Assembly: GCA_964547415.1 (NCBI GenBank) | Contig: CAZJNX010000047.1 | Coordinates: 1 to 24,591 of the forward strand | From: CAZJNX01 sp964547415 | GTDB taxonomy: Bacteria; Pseudomonadota; Alphaproteobacteria; Rhizobiales; Amorphaceae | Direction: 5' to 3' | Length of the DNA: 24,591 nt | Part shown: positions 15,521 to 24,469 of the stretch, one piece after another | How positions within the stretch are numbered: the first letter of the stretch is position 1 | Layout: each line of letters opens with the position of its first letter | The notes under the pieces: generated by a model | What the model was told of the DNA's origin: nothing | The model's input: only the letters and a program-made list of their open reading frames with translations | Database searches by the model: none | Translations under genes and position numbers: made by a program

Positions 15521-16378
15521 TCAGGGCCGCTTCACCCGCCGTGCGCGGCGCACGCTCGCAGGCGGAAAGGTGAGCCCGCTCGCGGTGAGCTTCAGCCCCG
15601 CCATCATCTTCGCCATGGCGATCGCCGCCGCGTAGCCCTCCAGCACCGGCACGTCCCAGCCTCCCGCGGCGAGCCGTCTTTCCAGGTGCGGCCTGAGCCA
15701 GAACAGGGCCGACACGCCGATGGTGATCGCCTCCGCCCCGTCCTCGGCGATGGCGGCCTCGGCCTCCTCCACCGCCCGCTCCACGACCGCCGACGGCCGT
15801 CCCGCGTCCGCCGCCGCCTTCTCCTCCATGAGGGCCGTGCCGGGCACCCCGTCCCGCGGCAGGGGGCAGTCGAGGATGCGGATCGACGCGCAGCGCTCGC
15901 GGAAGCCGTAGGCGGCGACGAGGGCGGCGGTACTCGCCGCGTGGGGCTCCGACACGTCGATCACCGAAAAGCGCGAGGCCACCATCGTGGCGAGGTGCAT
16001 CTGCGCGTTCGCGGGCGCGGTCACCGGGATGCCGAAGGGCCGGGCGATGGCCCGGGCGGCGGCAAGGCCCGGGTCCGCTCCCCCGAGGAGGACGATGGCG
16101 TCGTGGCGGCCCCCCTCGCACGCCTGCCGCACGAGGGGGAGCGTGCCCGCCGCGATCGGCAGGAACTCCTCGGCCGTCTCGGCGAGGGAGGTCCCGTGGT
16201 GGCTGACGGGCCCCGGGTGGAGGTCCCAGTCGACGTCGGCGAGGTGCGGCGCGACCGTCTCGTAGTTCATGACCCTTTTCTCCTTGGGCGCGTCCGCGTC
16301 CCACAGCGGCGTCGCGCGGCCCGGCGGCATAGAGTAGGGGAGGATGAGGAGGAGCCTGAGGGGCGGCGGGGCTGTCAT
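15521..16378 (-). CDS. Aspartate/glutamate/hydantoin racemase-fold protein lacking both family cysteines
   Basis: A 285-residue cytoplasmic protein of the Asp/Glu/hydantoin racemase superfamily. Family features are the N-terminal strand LRLLLILPYSMPP, DAIVLLGGADPGLAAARAI (93-111), ATMVASRFSVIDVSEPHA (130-147) and EAITIGVSALFWL (216-228). In racemases of this fold each of the two middle motifs carries a catalytic cysteine (as in C-x-DPGL and LGC-G). Here they read GGADPGL and IGVSAL, with no cysteine. The only cysteines present (C87, C163, C171) lie elsewhere. Two-base proton transfer by the usual mechanism is therefore unlikely. It may be a lyase, isomerase or binding protein on the same scaffold. 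The ATG (16376-16378) has GGAG upstream. It is divergent from the alcohol dehydrogenase gene, 219 bases apart, so the two may share control. Confidence 0.75.
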   Translation of the reverse strand: MTAPPPLRLLLILPYSMPPGRATPLWDADAPKEKRVMNYETVAPHLADVDWDLHPGPVSHHGTSLAETAEEFLPIAAGTLPLVRQACEGGRHDAIVLLGGADPGLAAARAIARPFGIPVTAPANAQMHLATMVASRFSVIDVSEPHAASTAALVAAYGFRERCASIRILDCPLPRDGVPGTALMEEKAAADAGRPSAVVERAVEEAEAAIAEDGAEAITIGVSALFWLRPHLERRLAAGGWDVPVLEGYAAAIAMAKMMAGLKLTASGLTFPPASVRRARRVKRP

Positions 16379-16597
16379 GGGGCGTCTCCGGCTGGGGGCG
16401 GCGGCACGGCGGCAAGCGCCGTGCCATGCCCCGTCGGCGCGGGCCGGGCCGCCGAAAAGCGACCCTCGGTCACGCCGGACGCTTTCCGGGCTTGGCGCCG
16501 GCCCGGGCGGCGGAGATCATGGGCGCGACGGGCGGTCGGGGGCGGCGGGCGGAAAGGTCCACCCCGGCCGGGAAAGAGCCACGGAGGATGCCCGGCG

Positions 16598-17728
16598 ATG
16601 ACGCTCATCACCTACCTCACGCGGATCCATTTCGCCGACCGCGTCCTCGAGGACGCGCTCGAGGCGGAGGTGGAGGCGGCCGAGATGCGCCGCCCCCTCG
16701 TGGTGACCGACCCGGGCGTGGCGGCCGCGGGCCTCGTCGACCGCCTGTTCGCCGCCCTCCCCCCCGGCACCCGCGCCACCCTGTTCGACGGAACGCCGGA
16801 GAACCCGACCGAGGCGGCCGTGCGGGAGGCGACGGCCGTGTTCGCGGCGGAGGAATGCGACGGCTTCATCTCCATCGGCGGCGGCTCGGCCCTCGACCTC
16901 GCCAAGGGCGCGGCCGTCGCCGCCCACCACGGCGGGCCGCTCGCCCACTACGTGGCGGTGGAGGGGGGCACGGGGCGGCTCAAGGGCCCGATCCCGCCCC
17001 ACATCGCGATCCCGACCACGGCCGGCACCGGCTCGGAGGTGGGCCGTGGCGCCATCATCGTCCTCGACGACGGGCGCAAGCTGGCGATCCTGTCGCCCCG
17101 GCTCATCCCGACGGCCGCCATCTGCGACCCGACCCTCACCGTCTCCCTGCCGCCGCGCCTCACCGCCGGCACGGGCATGGACGCCATCGCCCACTGCGTC
17201 GAGACCTACATCGCCGCGAGCTACAACCCGCCGGCGGACGGCATCGCCCTCGACGGCCTCACCCGGGCGGTCCGCAACATCGAGCGGGCGACGCAGGACG
17301 GGAAGGACCTTGCCGCCCGGCGCGAGATGATGGCCGCCGCCATGAACGGAGCGCTCGCCTTCCAGAAGGGGCTCGGCGGCGTCCACGCCATGAGCCACGC
17401 CCTCGGCGGCGTGTCGGCCGGGCTCCACCACGGCACGCTCAACGGCGTGCTCCTGCCCCACGTCCTCGACTTCAACGCCCCGGCCGCCGCCCACCGCTAC
17501 GACGCCCTCGCCGCCGCCATGGGCGTTTCCGCCGCGGCCGCCGTGCCGGAGGCGCTCGCCCGCCTGCAGGAGCGGCTCGGCCTGCCCGTCAGCCTCTCGG
17601 CCATGGGGGTCGACGAGACGATCGTGGTCGCCGCCGCCCCGTTCGCCGAGAAGGACCACACGAACGGCACCAACCCCCGCCGGGCGGTCGCGGACGACTA
17701 CCTCTCGCTGATGCGGGCCGCCCTCTGA
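16598..17728 (+). CDS. Iron-containing (group III) alcohol dehydrogenase
   Basis: A 376-residue NAD(P)-dependent alcohol dehydrogenase. It has GGGSALDLAKG (94-104) for nucleotide binding and PTTAGTGSEV (139-148), and the metal ligands expected for the family are present: D195 and H199 (GMDAIAHCVE), H263 (GVHAMSHALGG) and H277/H278 (LHHGTLNG). An intact active site is therefore likely, with Fe or Zn. The substrate cannot be read from sequence; members use lactaldehyde, 4-hydroxybutyrate, butanol and others. The start ATG at 16598 has GGAGG at 16583-16587; the frame is open far upstream but that part lacks family similarity. A PQQ sugar dehydrogenase follows 111 bases later on the same strand, suggesting alcohol or aldehyde oxidation as a local theme. 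Confidence 0.85.
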   Translation: MTLITYLTRIHFADRVLEDALEAEVEAAEMRRPLVVTDPGVAAAGLVDRLFAALPPGTRATLFDGTPENPTEAAVREATAVFAAEECDGFISIGGGSALDLAKGAAVAAHHGGPLAHYVAVEGGTGRLKGPIPPHIAIPTTAGTGSEVGRGAIIVLDDGRKLAILSPRLIPTAAICDPTLTVSLPPRLTAGTGMDAIAHCVETYIAASYNPPADGIALDGLTRAVRNIERATQDGKDLAARREMMAAAMNGALAFQKGLGGVHAMSHALGGVSAGLHHGTLNGVLLPHVLDFNAPAAAHRYDALAAAMGVSAAAAVPEALARLQERLGLPVSLSAMGVDETIVVAAAPFAEKDHTNGTNPRRAVADDYLSLMRAAL

Positions 17729-17746
17729 GGCCCGTTCAGCCGCCGT

Positions 17747-17762
17747 TGGCACGGCCCGCGCT
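17747..17762 (+). promoter_or_regulatory. Weak candidate sigma-54 promoter upstream of the sugar dehydrogenase
   Basis: TGGCACG (17747-17753) matches the -24 element of the sigma-54 consensus, and GC at 17760-17761 has the correct spacing for the -12 element, but the usual TT before it is GC here. It lies 78 bases before the sugar dehydrogenase start. In DNA this GC-rich the match could be chance. Confidence 0.2.
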
Positions 17763-17839
17763 ACGCGCCCCGCGGCGGCGCGCGCCGGGCCCGCGGCCGC
17801 CGGGCAAATGCACGCGCGGCCCGCGGAAAGGCTCCGACC

Positions 17840-19033
17840 ATGCCCCGACGCCCCCGCCTGACCCCGGCCACCCGTCATGCCGTCATCGCCCTCGCCACCC
17901 TCCTCGGCATGGCCGGGCGGGGGGCGGCGGAGGTGCCGGACACCCTTTACGCCATGGACACGCCCCTCGCGGTGGAGACGGTGGCCGAGGGCCTGTCCTT
18001 CCCCTGGAGCATCGCGCGCCTGCCGGGGGGCGACATGCTGGTGACGGAGAAGAACCCGCCAGCGCTGCGCCGCGTGTCGCCGGACGGGACGATCTCCGCG
18101 CCCCTGCCGGGCCTTCCGGCGATCGTGGCGGAGGAGAACGGGGGCCTCCTCGGCCTCGCCCTCGACCCGGCGTTCGCGCAGAACGCCCGCCTCTACCTCG
18201 CCTTCTCCGAGCCCGGGCCGGCCGGCACCGCGGGCCTTTCCGTCTTCCGCGCCCGCCTCGCGGGGGACCGCCTCGCGGACGGCGAGGTGATCTTCCGACA
18301 GTCGCCGAAGCTTCCCGACGCGCGCAACTTCGGCGGGCGCCTCCTGTTCGCGCCCGACGGCACGCTCCTCGTCCTCGCGGGCGACCGCTTCGCCCACGAG
18401 CACATCGAGGGCCGCGACCCGCTCGGCCCCCCGATGGACACCCTCGGCGTCGTCGCCCGCGTCCGGCCGGACGGGACGGTGCCGGCGGACAACCCCTTCG
18501 CGGACGGACCAGCGGCGGGGGCGGCCGTCTTTTCCCGCGGGCACCGCAACCCGGGCGGCGCCGCCTTCCACCCCGAGACGGGGCGGCTCTTCCTCGCCGA
18601 GTTCGGCCCGTGGGGTGGGGACGAACTGATCCTGCCGGAACCGGGCGGCAACTACGGCTGGCCCGCGACGAGCTGGGGCCGGCCCTACGCGGGCGGCGAC
18701 ATCCCCGACCCGCCGACGCGGCCCGAGTTCGACCGGGAGATCTTCTTCTGGAGCCCGACCATCGGCCCGGGCGGCATGGCGTTCTATGAAGGCGAGCTGA
18801 TCCCCGGCTGGGACGGGAGCCTCCTCGTCGGCGGGCTCACCAGCCGCTCCCTCGTGCGCCTCACGGTGGAGGGGGAGCGGGTCCTGTCGGAGGAGCGGTT
18901 GCCGGTGGGCGTGCGCGTGAGGGACGTGACGGTGACGCCGGACGGCGCCATCCTCCTCCTCACGGACGAGGCGGAGGGGCGGATCCTGCGCCTTTCTCCG
19001 CCGGCGGACGAATCCGGAGGAGAGACGGAATGA
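17840..19033 (+). CDS. PQQ-dependent sugar dehydrogenase family protein (soluble GDH-like), His to Asn at the active site
   Basis: A 397-residue six-bladed propeller of the glucose/sorbosone dehydrogenase family. A probable Sec signal peptide covers residues 1-30 (arginine-rich start, hydrophobic HAVIALATLLGMAG, cleavage after GAA), so it acts in the periplasm. Family motifs are FPWSIARLPGGDMLVTE (54-70), GGLLGLALDP (101-110), NFGGRLLF (163-170), GHRNPGG (234-240), FGPWGGDEL (255-263) and NYGWP (271-275). In aldose sugar dehydrogenases position 163 is normally the catalytic-base histidine (HFGGRL); here it is asparagine. The EHGP.GGDE motif reads EFGPWGGDE. PQQ-side residues such as R236 and N237 remain. 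Oxidation of aldoses is the family activity, but catalysis here is doubtful. The stop overlaps the next start (ATGA), so translation is coupled to the broken aldehyde dehydrogenase gene. Confidence 0.8.
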   Translation: MPRRPRLTPATRHAVIALATLLGMAGRGAAEVPDTLYAMDTPLAVETVAEGLSFPWSIARLPGGDMLVTEKNPPALRRVSPDGTISAPLPGLPAIVAEENGGLLGLALDPAFAQNARLYLAFSEPGPAGTAGLSVFRARLAGDRLADGEVIFRQSPKLPDARNFGGRLLFAPDGTLLVLAGDRFAHEHIEGRDPLGPPMDTLGVVARVRPDGTVPADNPFADGPAAGAAVFSRGHRNPGGAAFHPETGRLFLAEFGPWGGDELILPEPGGNYGWPATSWGRPYAGGDIPDPPTRPEFDREIFFWSPTIGPGGMAFYEGELIPGWDGSLLVGGLTSRSLVRLTVEGERVLSEERLPVGVRVRDVTVTPDGAILLLTDEAEGRILRLSPPADESGGETE

Positions 19034-19586
19034 AGCCCCGCGTGATCCGCGGCGAACGGGTCTCGACGGCCTCAGTCCTCGGCGACGTGAACCCTTCCGA
19101 CAGCCGCGACGTCGTGGACGGGTTCGCCGAAGGCGGCGCGGCCGAGGTGCGCCGCGCCGTCGCCGCCGCCCGCGAGGCCTTTCCCCTCTTCGCCCACACG
19201 ACGCCGCTCGAGCGGGCCGAGATCCTGGCGCGGGCCTCGGCCGAGATGCGGGCACGGCGGGAGGAGCTCGGACGGCTCCTGTCCCGCGAGGAAGGAAAGA
19301 CGCTGCCCGAGGGCATCGCCGAGGCGACGCGCGCGGCCCAGATCGTGGACTTCTTCGCCGGCGAGGCCCTGCGTCTTGCGGGCGAGACGGTGCCGTCCGT
19401 CAGGCCGGGGATCGACATCGCCGCCACGCCGAGGCCGGCATGGTGCTCGTCGACCTGCCCGCGGCCGGGCTCGACGTCCACGTCCCCTTCGGCGGCCGCA
19501 AGGCATCGACCCTCGGCCCCCGCGAGCAGGGCAGCCACGCGAAGGACTTCTCCACGACCGTGAAGACGGCCGACGTGCGGCCCTGA
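19030..19586 (+). pseudogene. Aldehyde dehydrogenase with its catalytic core deleted
   Basis: The first 130 codons match the ALDH N-terminus (VNPSDSRDVVDGFAEG, then AREAFPLFAHTTPLERAEIL and EEGKTLPEGIAEATRAAQIV). At about 19414-19430 the sequence jumps, with a frame change, to the ALDH C-terminus: EAGMVLVDLPAAGLDVHVPF, then GGRKASTLGPREQGSHAKDF and TTVKTADVRP, ending at the TGA 19584-19586. Full-length family members are about 480 residues. Roughly 300 are missing, including the NAD-binding fold and the catalytic glutamate and cysteine. The ends resemble 2,5-dioxovalerate (alpha-ketoglutaric semialdehyde) dehydrogenases of sugar-acid pathways, which fits the sugar dehydrogenase directly upstream (ATGA overlap). 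In the + frame from 19030 the ribosome would run out of frame to 19563. The gene is certainly non-functional as ALDH. Confidence 0.92.
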
Positions 19587-19738
19587 CGGCGCCCGCGGCC
19601 CCGTCAACCCGGACGGCATACCTTCCCGTCGCTTTCTGCCCGCTCCGGGGTTGCCAACGTGAGGGTCCTCGCAAACGATCCTTCGAAAAACCCCGCGTAA
19701 CAGCAACAAACGGCAACGGGGCAGGGAGGAAACGGAGG

Positions 19739-20269
19739 ATGAGTACTGCGCTGGCCGTACAGCACGGCCGGTTCGGTAGGGCCGTGCTCTACCGGATGGA
19801 CCGTGCGATGACGACCCACGCCCACCGGGAAGGGCATCTCCTGTTCCACGTGGAGGGGCCGCCCGCCTCCCTCACGGTGGGCGGCGTCCCCCACCCGCTC
19901 GGTCCGGGGACGGCGGTCGCCGTCAGCCCCTGGCAGCCCCACAGCTTCGAGCCATCGCCCTCGGGCGGGGAGGCGCTGTTCCTCATTCTGTCCATCAAGC
20001 CGGTCTGGTTCCTGGAGACGAGCCACTCGGCCGAGTTCTCGTTCCGCTTCGGGCGCAGCCGCGTGGAGGTCGCCGGCGAGGTCCGCCACCTGGTGGTGCG
20101 CCTTGCGGGCGACCTCCTCGAGGGGGAGGCGCCGGACCTGTTCGACGGCTACCTGTTCGAGCTCACCCGCGCCGCCTTCGACCAGTCCTGGCAGTGGATG
20201 CCGGATGCGCCGACGCTCGCGGAGCGGGCGCGCTTCTCCGACTACCGCCGCGTCGCGACCCTCGCCTGA
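19739..20269 (+). CDS. AraC-type N-terminal cupin domain protein without its DNA-binding domain
   Basis: A 176-residue protein matching the ligand-binding cupin half of AraC-family regulators: HAHREGHLLFHVEGPPASLT (30-49), VGGVPHPLGPGTAVAVSPWQ and a helical end with LFELTRAAFDQSWQWMPD. In full-length regulators a segment like FSDYR is followed by two helix-turn-helix motifs (about 100 residues). Here the frame stops at FSDYRRVATLA, and the next 17 bases lead directly to the stop of the convergent ATPase gene, so the DNA-binding half is absent. The ATG 19739 has a good ribosome binding site (GGGAGGA, 19724-19730). Either the 3' end was deleted, or the cupin now works alone as a sensor or competitor. 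The upstream 152 bases (19587-19738) show no gene. Confidence 0.7.
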   Translation: MSTALAVQHGRFGRAVLYRMDRAMTTHAHREGHLLFHVEGPPASLTVGGVPHPLGPGTAVAVSPWQPHSFEPSPSGGEALFLILSIKPVWFLETSHSAEFSFRFGRSRVEVAGEVRHLVVRLAGDLLEGEAPDLFDGYLFELTRAAFDQSWQWMPDAPTLAERARFSDYRRVATLA

Positions 20270-20286
20270 GGCCACCGCCCGCGCCG

Positions 20287-21544
20287 TCAGCGCCGCAAGG
20301 TGGCCCGGGCCGGGCCAGGGGCGACGAAGCCGATCGGGGCCGCCTCCCGCCGCCGCCCCTCGCACTCCCCGGAAAGGAGCGCGACGAGGTGCTCCGCCTC
20401 GCCGAGGGTGCCGAGGCGGCGGGCCTTCCGCGCCACCAGCGCGAAGTCGCCGGGCGTCAGCGTGGCGAGGCGGTCGAGGGCCGCGGGCGGCTCGCGGTCG
20501 AAGACGTGGCGGAACAGCGCCCGCGCCTTCGCCGGGGTGAGGAAGTCGAACGTCACCTTGAAGGTGAAGCGGCGGGCCGACGCCGCGTCGAGCCGCTCCG
20601 ACAGGTTGGTGGTCGCCGCGAAGGGGAGCGGGTGGGCCTCCATCGCCGACAGGAGCTCGTTCACCCGCGAGACCTCGAAGCCGTGGACCGCGCTTCCCCG
20701 GTCGGCGAGGAGCCCGTCCACCTCGTCGAGGAGGAGGAAGGCGCCCTCGGCCGCCGCCTCGCGGAAGGCACGGGCGATCGCCTCTTCGCACTCGCCCACG
20801 TAGGGGGACAGGACGTCGGAGGCGGTGAGCGTCGCGAGCGGCAGGTCGAGCCGGTCGGCGAGGTGGCGGGCGAAGGCGGACTTGCCCGTCCCGGGCGGGC
20901 CGGCGAACAGGAGCGAGAAGCGCCGCTCGCCGCTCGCGGCCAGCCGGTCGGCGAGGTCGGCGTCCGCAGAACGGGGTCCACCAGCGCGAGGCCCGAGCGG
21001 GCGAGCGGACCGTCGGGGTCGACGAGCGCCTCCCCCTCCTGCCGCCCGATGCCGAGGAGGCAGGCGACGGCCGCGCCCGGCGAGGGGGCGCGCTCGCACA
21101 GGCGGTCGGCGAAGCGGTCGAGGGGCCGCAGGAAACGGCAGGCCATCGCCGCCGCCAGGAGCCGCCCCCCCGCCTCGCCGATCCCATCATGTCGGCGAGG
21201 ACGGCGAGGTTGCCCGTGGCGATGTGGAGCGTGCCGTCCCGCGGCGCGGCCGCGACCGCGGCCTCGATCGCGGCGGCGAGCCGGTCCACCGCCGCGTCGA
21301 CCTCGCCGTGGCGATGGTCCGGCCCCTTGCGCCTGCGCCGCCGACCGCTCGCCGCCGCGATCACCTCCCGGTGGGCGTCCCTCACCGGCTCGGGCAGCAG
21401 CGTCTCGTCCACCGCCTCCAGCCCGTCGACCGCCGTCTCCACGACGAACGGGAACGCCGCGCGCAGGCGGAGGGCGTTGGACACGTGCACGAGGAGGGAC
21501 AGGACGTCCTGGGGAACGAGGGCGGGCGGGCTGACGTGGAGCAT
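20287..21544 (-). pseudogene. AAA family ATPase, two frameshifts
   Basis: About 420 codons when frames are joined. The N-terminal part (MLHVSPPALVPQDVLSLLVH to LADMMG) is a helical region of about 120 residues. The frame breaks near 21165-21187; one added base restores MMGIGEAGGRLLAAAMACRF. A second break near 20967 (added base gives VLADADLADRLA) leads to the ATPase core: Walker A GPPGTGKS, Walker B LLLDEVDGLL, sensor 1 ATTNL, and a lid with RRFTFKVTFD. It resembles AAA proteins of the FtsH/SpoVK-like clade that remodel proteins, but I cannot name the substrate. It follows a small DUF4258-like gene by 52 bases on the same strand, so both are probably co-transcribed. Both breaks are single-base losses, one next to a 7-base G run, so sequence error is as likely as true decay. 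Confidence 0.8.
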
Positions 21545-21596
21545 GGGGCGGTCCCGTGGCGCGTGGATCGGGGGGGCGGAACGGAACGGGCGCGGG

Positions 21597-21875
21597 TCAG
21601 GCGCGGCGGCGGCGCAGCCGCTTGGCGAGGGTGACGATGGCCCCCACGTCGGAGACGACCACGTAGGCGTCGAGGCCGCGCTCGAGGCGGGCGTAGCGCT
21701 TCGGGCCGAGGGCCTCTCGCGCGCGGGTGCGGGCCCTGCGGTCCATGAAGTAGACGTCCGCCCCGCGCGAGCGCTCGCGGCGGCCGAAGGCGACGAGGGT
21801 CTCCACGGTCTCCCGGCGGAAGCCCCGCTGGGCGAAGCGGCGCTCGGCGTGGGCGGTCATGGCGAGGTCGGTCAT
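21597..21875 (-). CDS. Small DUF4258-like protein
   Basis: A 92-residue basic protein. It has the layout TAHAERRFAQRGFRRETVET, GADVYFMDRRARTRA, then LDAYVVVSDVGAIVTLAKRL, with an arginine-rich tail. The opening H-x-x-R-x-x-QRG and the late VVVSD...VTL-R/K pattern fit small proteins annotated as DUF4258-like or hypothetical, some of which are toxin-fold relatives; this is a tentative link. The ATG 21873-21875 has AGGAGG about 10 bases upstream; a second ATG lies five codons later. It is the first gene of a minus-strand pair with the ATPase and is divergent from the WYL regulator (86 bases), so regulator and operon may share a promoter region. Confidence 0.7.
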   Translation of the reverse strand: MTDLAMTAHAERRFAQRGFRRETVETLVAFGRRERSRGADVYFMDRRARTRAREALGPKRYARLERGLDAYVVVSDVGAIVTLAKRLRRRRA

Positions 21876-21961
21876 CGGGGGCTCCTCCTGTCCTGTCTGC
21901 AGGGTAAAGATGGACGGCGGGGGCGACGAAACCGGTCGCCCCGGCGGCGGAGGGCATGGGC

Positions 21962-22969
21962 ATGAGCTACCGGAAAGCGACGGAGCTGATGGACCTCGCG
22001 CTCGAGATCGGGGCGCGGCGCTGGGGGATGGCGCTCGCGGACATCGACGGGCGCTGGGGCCTGAAGGACGCGGCGAGCGCGCGGCGGCGCACCCAGCGGG
22101 CGCTCGCCGCCCTCTGCGACCTGTTTCCGGGCGCCCTCGAGGAGGTCTGGCGGGAGGGCCGCAAGGTGGTCCGCTTCACGGGCAAGGCCATCGGGTCGCT
22201 GCCGGCCACGGGCCCGGCGGATCTCGCGGCGCTGACGGAGGCGGCCCTCGTGCTGCGCCGGCACGGCGGGGCCGACGCGGCGGCACGGCTCGAGCGGCTG
22301 CGGGCGGCGCTCGGGCTCGCCCACGCCGCCCGCCGCCGGGGCGACGTGGACACCGGCGTGGACGCGCTCCTGTCGGCGCGGTTCATGGTTGTCCGTCCGG
22401 GGCCGCGCCCGGCCGCCGACCCGGCCGTGCTGGGGCCGATCGCGGACGCCCTCGCCGACGGGGTGCGCCTCGCCTTCGACTACGCCGCCCCGGGCGCCGC
22501 GCCCGTGCGCCGCACGGTGGATCCCTTCGGGCTCCTGCTCGGCCCGCGCACCCACCTGGTGGCGCGGCCGACCCATCGCGGCGAGGGGGACCCGAGCCGC
22601 TGGCGCGTCGACCGGATGGCCGGCGTGGAGCCGCTCGCCGAGCCAGCGCGGGTGCCGGAGGACTTCTCCCTGCCCGCCTACGCCGCCCGCGCCTTCGGCG
22701 GCTTCTACCGGGAGGAGGAGTATGGCGAGGTGGTCTGGCGCTTCTCGCCGGCCGCGGCCGCCCACGCGGCGACCTTCGTGTTCCATCCGGAGCAGACGCT
22801 GGAGCGGGAGGCGGACGGCTCGCTCCTCGTCAGCTTCCGGGCCGCCGGGCACCTGGAGATGGCCTGGTTCCTCTACCAGTGGGGCGACGCGGTGGAGGTG
22901 ATCGCGCCCGAGGCGTTGCGCGTCCTCGTGGAGGGGCACCGCCGCGGCGACTTTCCCGCCCTCCCCTGA
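21962..22969 (+). CDS. WYL-domain transcriptional regulator
   Basis: A 335-residue protein. The N-terminal 60-65 residues (ATELMDLALEIGARRWGMAL, DIDGRWGLKDAASARRRTQR) form a winged helix. The middle, about 130-215, is a WYL domain (VRLAFDYAAPGAAPVRRTVD, PFGLLLGPRTHLVARPTHRG, WRVDRMAGVEPL). The C-terminus (about 235-335) is the WCX-like extension with FHPEQTLEREADGSLLVSFR and MAWFLYQWGDAVEVIAPEAL. Such regulators usually repress or activate a neighbouring operon and may sense a ligand or nucleic acid through WYL. I chose ATG 21962 because GGAGGG (21949-21954) is seven bases before it; the in-frame ATG 21956 is too close to that site. It is divergent from the DUF4258-like/ATPase pair, its most likely target. 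Confidence 0.85.
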   Translation: MSYRKATELMDLALEIGARRWGMALADIDGRWGLKDAASARRRTQRALAALCDLFPGALEEVWREGRKVVRFTGKAIGSLPATGPADLAALTEAALVLRRHGGADAAARLERLRAALGLAHAARRRGDVDTGVDALLSARFMVVRPGPRPAADPAVLGPIADALADGVRLAFDYAAPGAAPVRRTVDPFGLLLGPRTHLVARPTHRGEGDPSRWRVDRMAGVEPLAEPARVPEDFSLPAYAARAFGGFYREEEYGEVVWRFSPAAAAHAATFVFHPEQTLEREADGSLLVSFRAAGHLEMAWFLYQWGDAVEVIAPEALRVLVEGHRRGDFPALP

Positions 22970-23118
22970 GCGCGCCCGCCCGCGGGGCCGGCGGACGCCG
23001 CGCCGCCATTGCGGAGGCCGCCGCCGAACCACCATTAGGGGCGTGCGGCCCGCGGCACGGCGCGGGTGCGCTCGGCCGCCCGGCGGCGCGCGAACGAAGC
23101 AGGGAGTGACAGGAGGGC

Positions 23119-24435
<1,317 letters not shown>

Positions 24436-24451
24436 CCGCGCACGGGCCTCC

Positions 24452-24469
24452 CGGCCGCGGGGGCGGCCG
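24452..24469 (+). terminator. GC hairpin after the response regulator
   Basis: CGGCCGC (24452-24458) pairs with GCGGCCG (24463-24469) around a GGGG loop, 17 bases after the stop. No T tract follows, so its role as a terminator is uncertain. The rest of 24436-24591 shows no recognisable gene. Confidence 0.25.
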
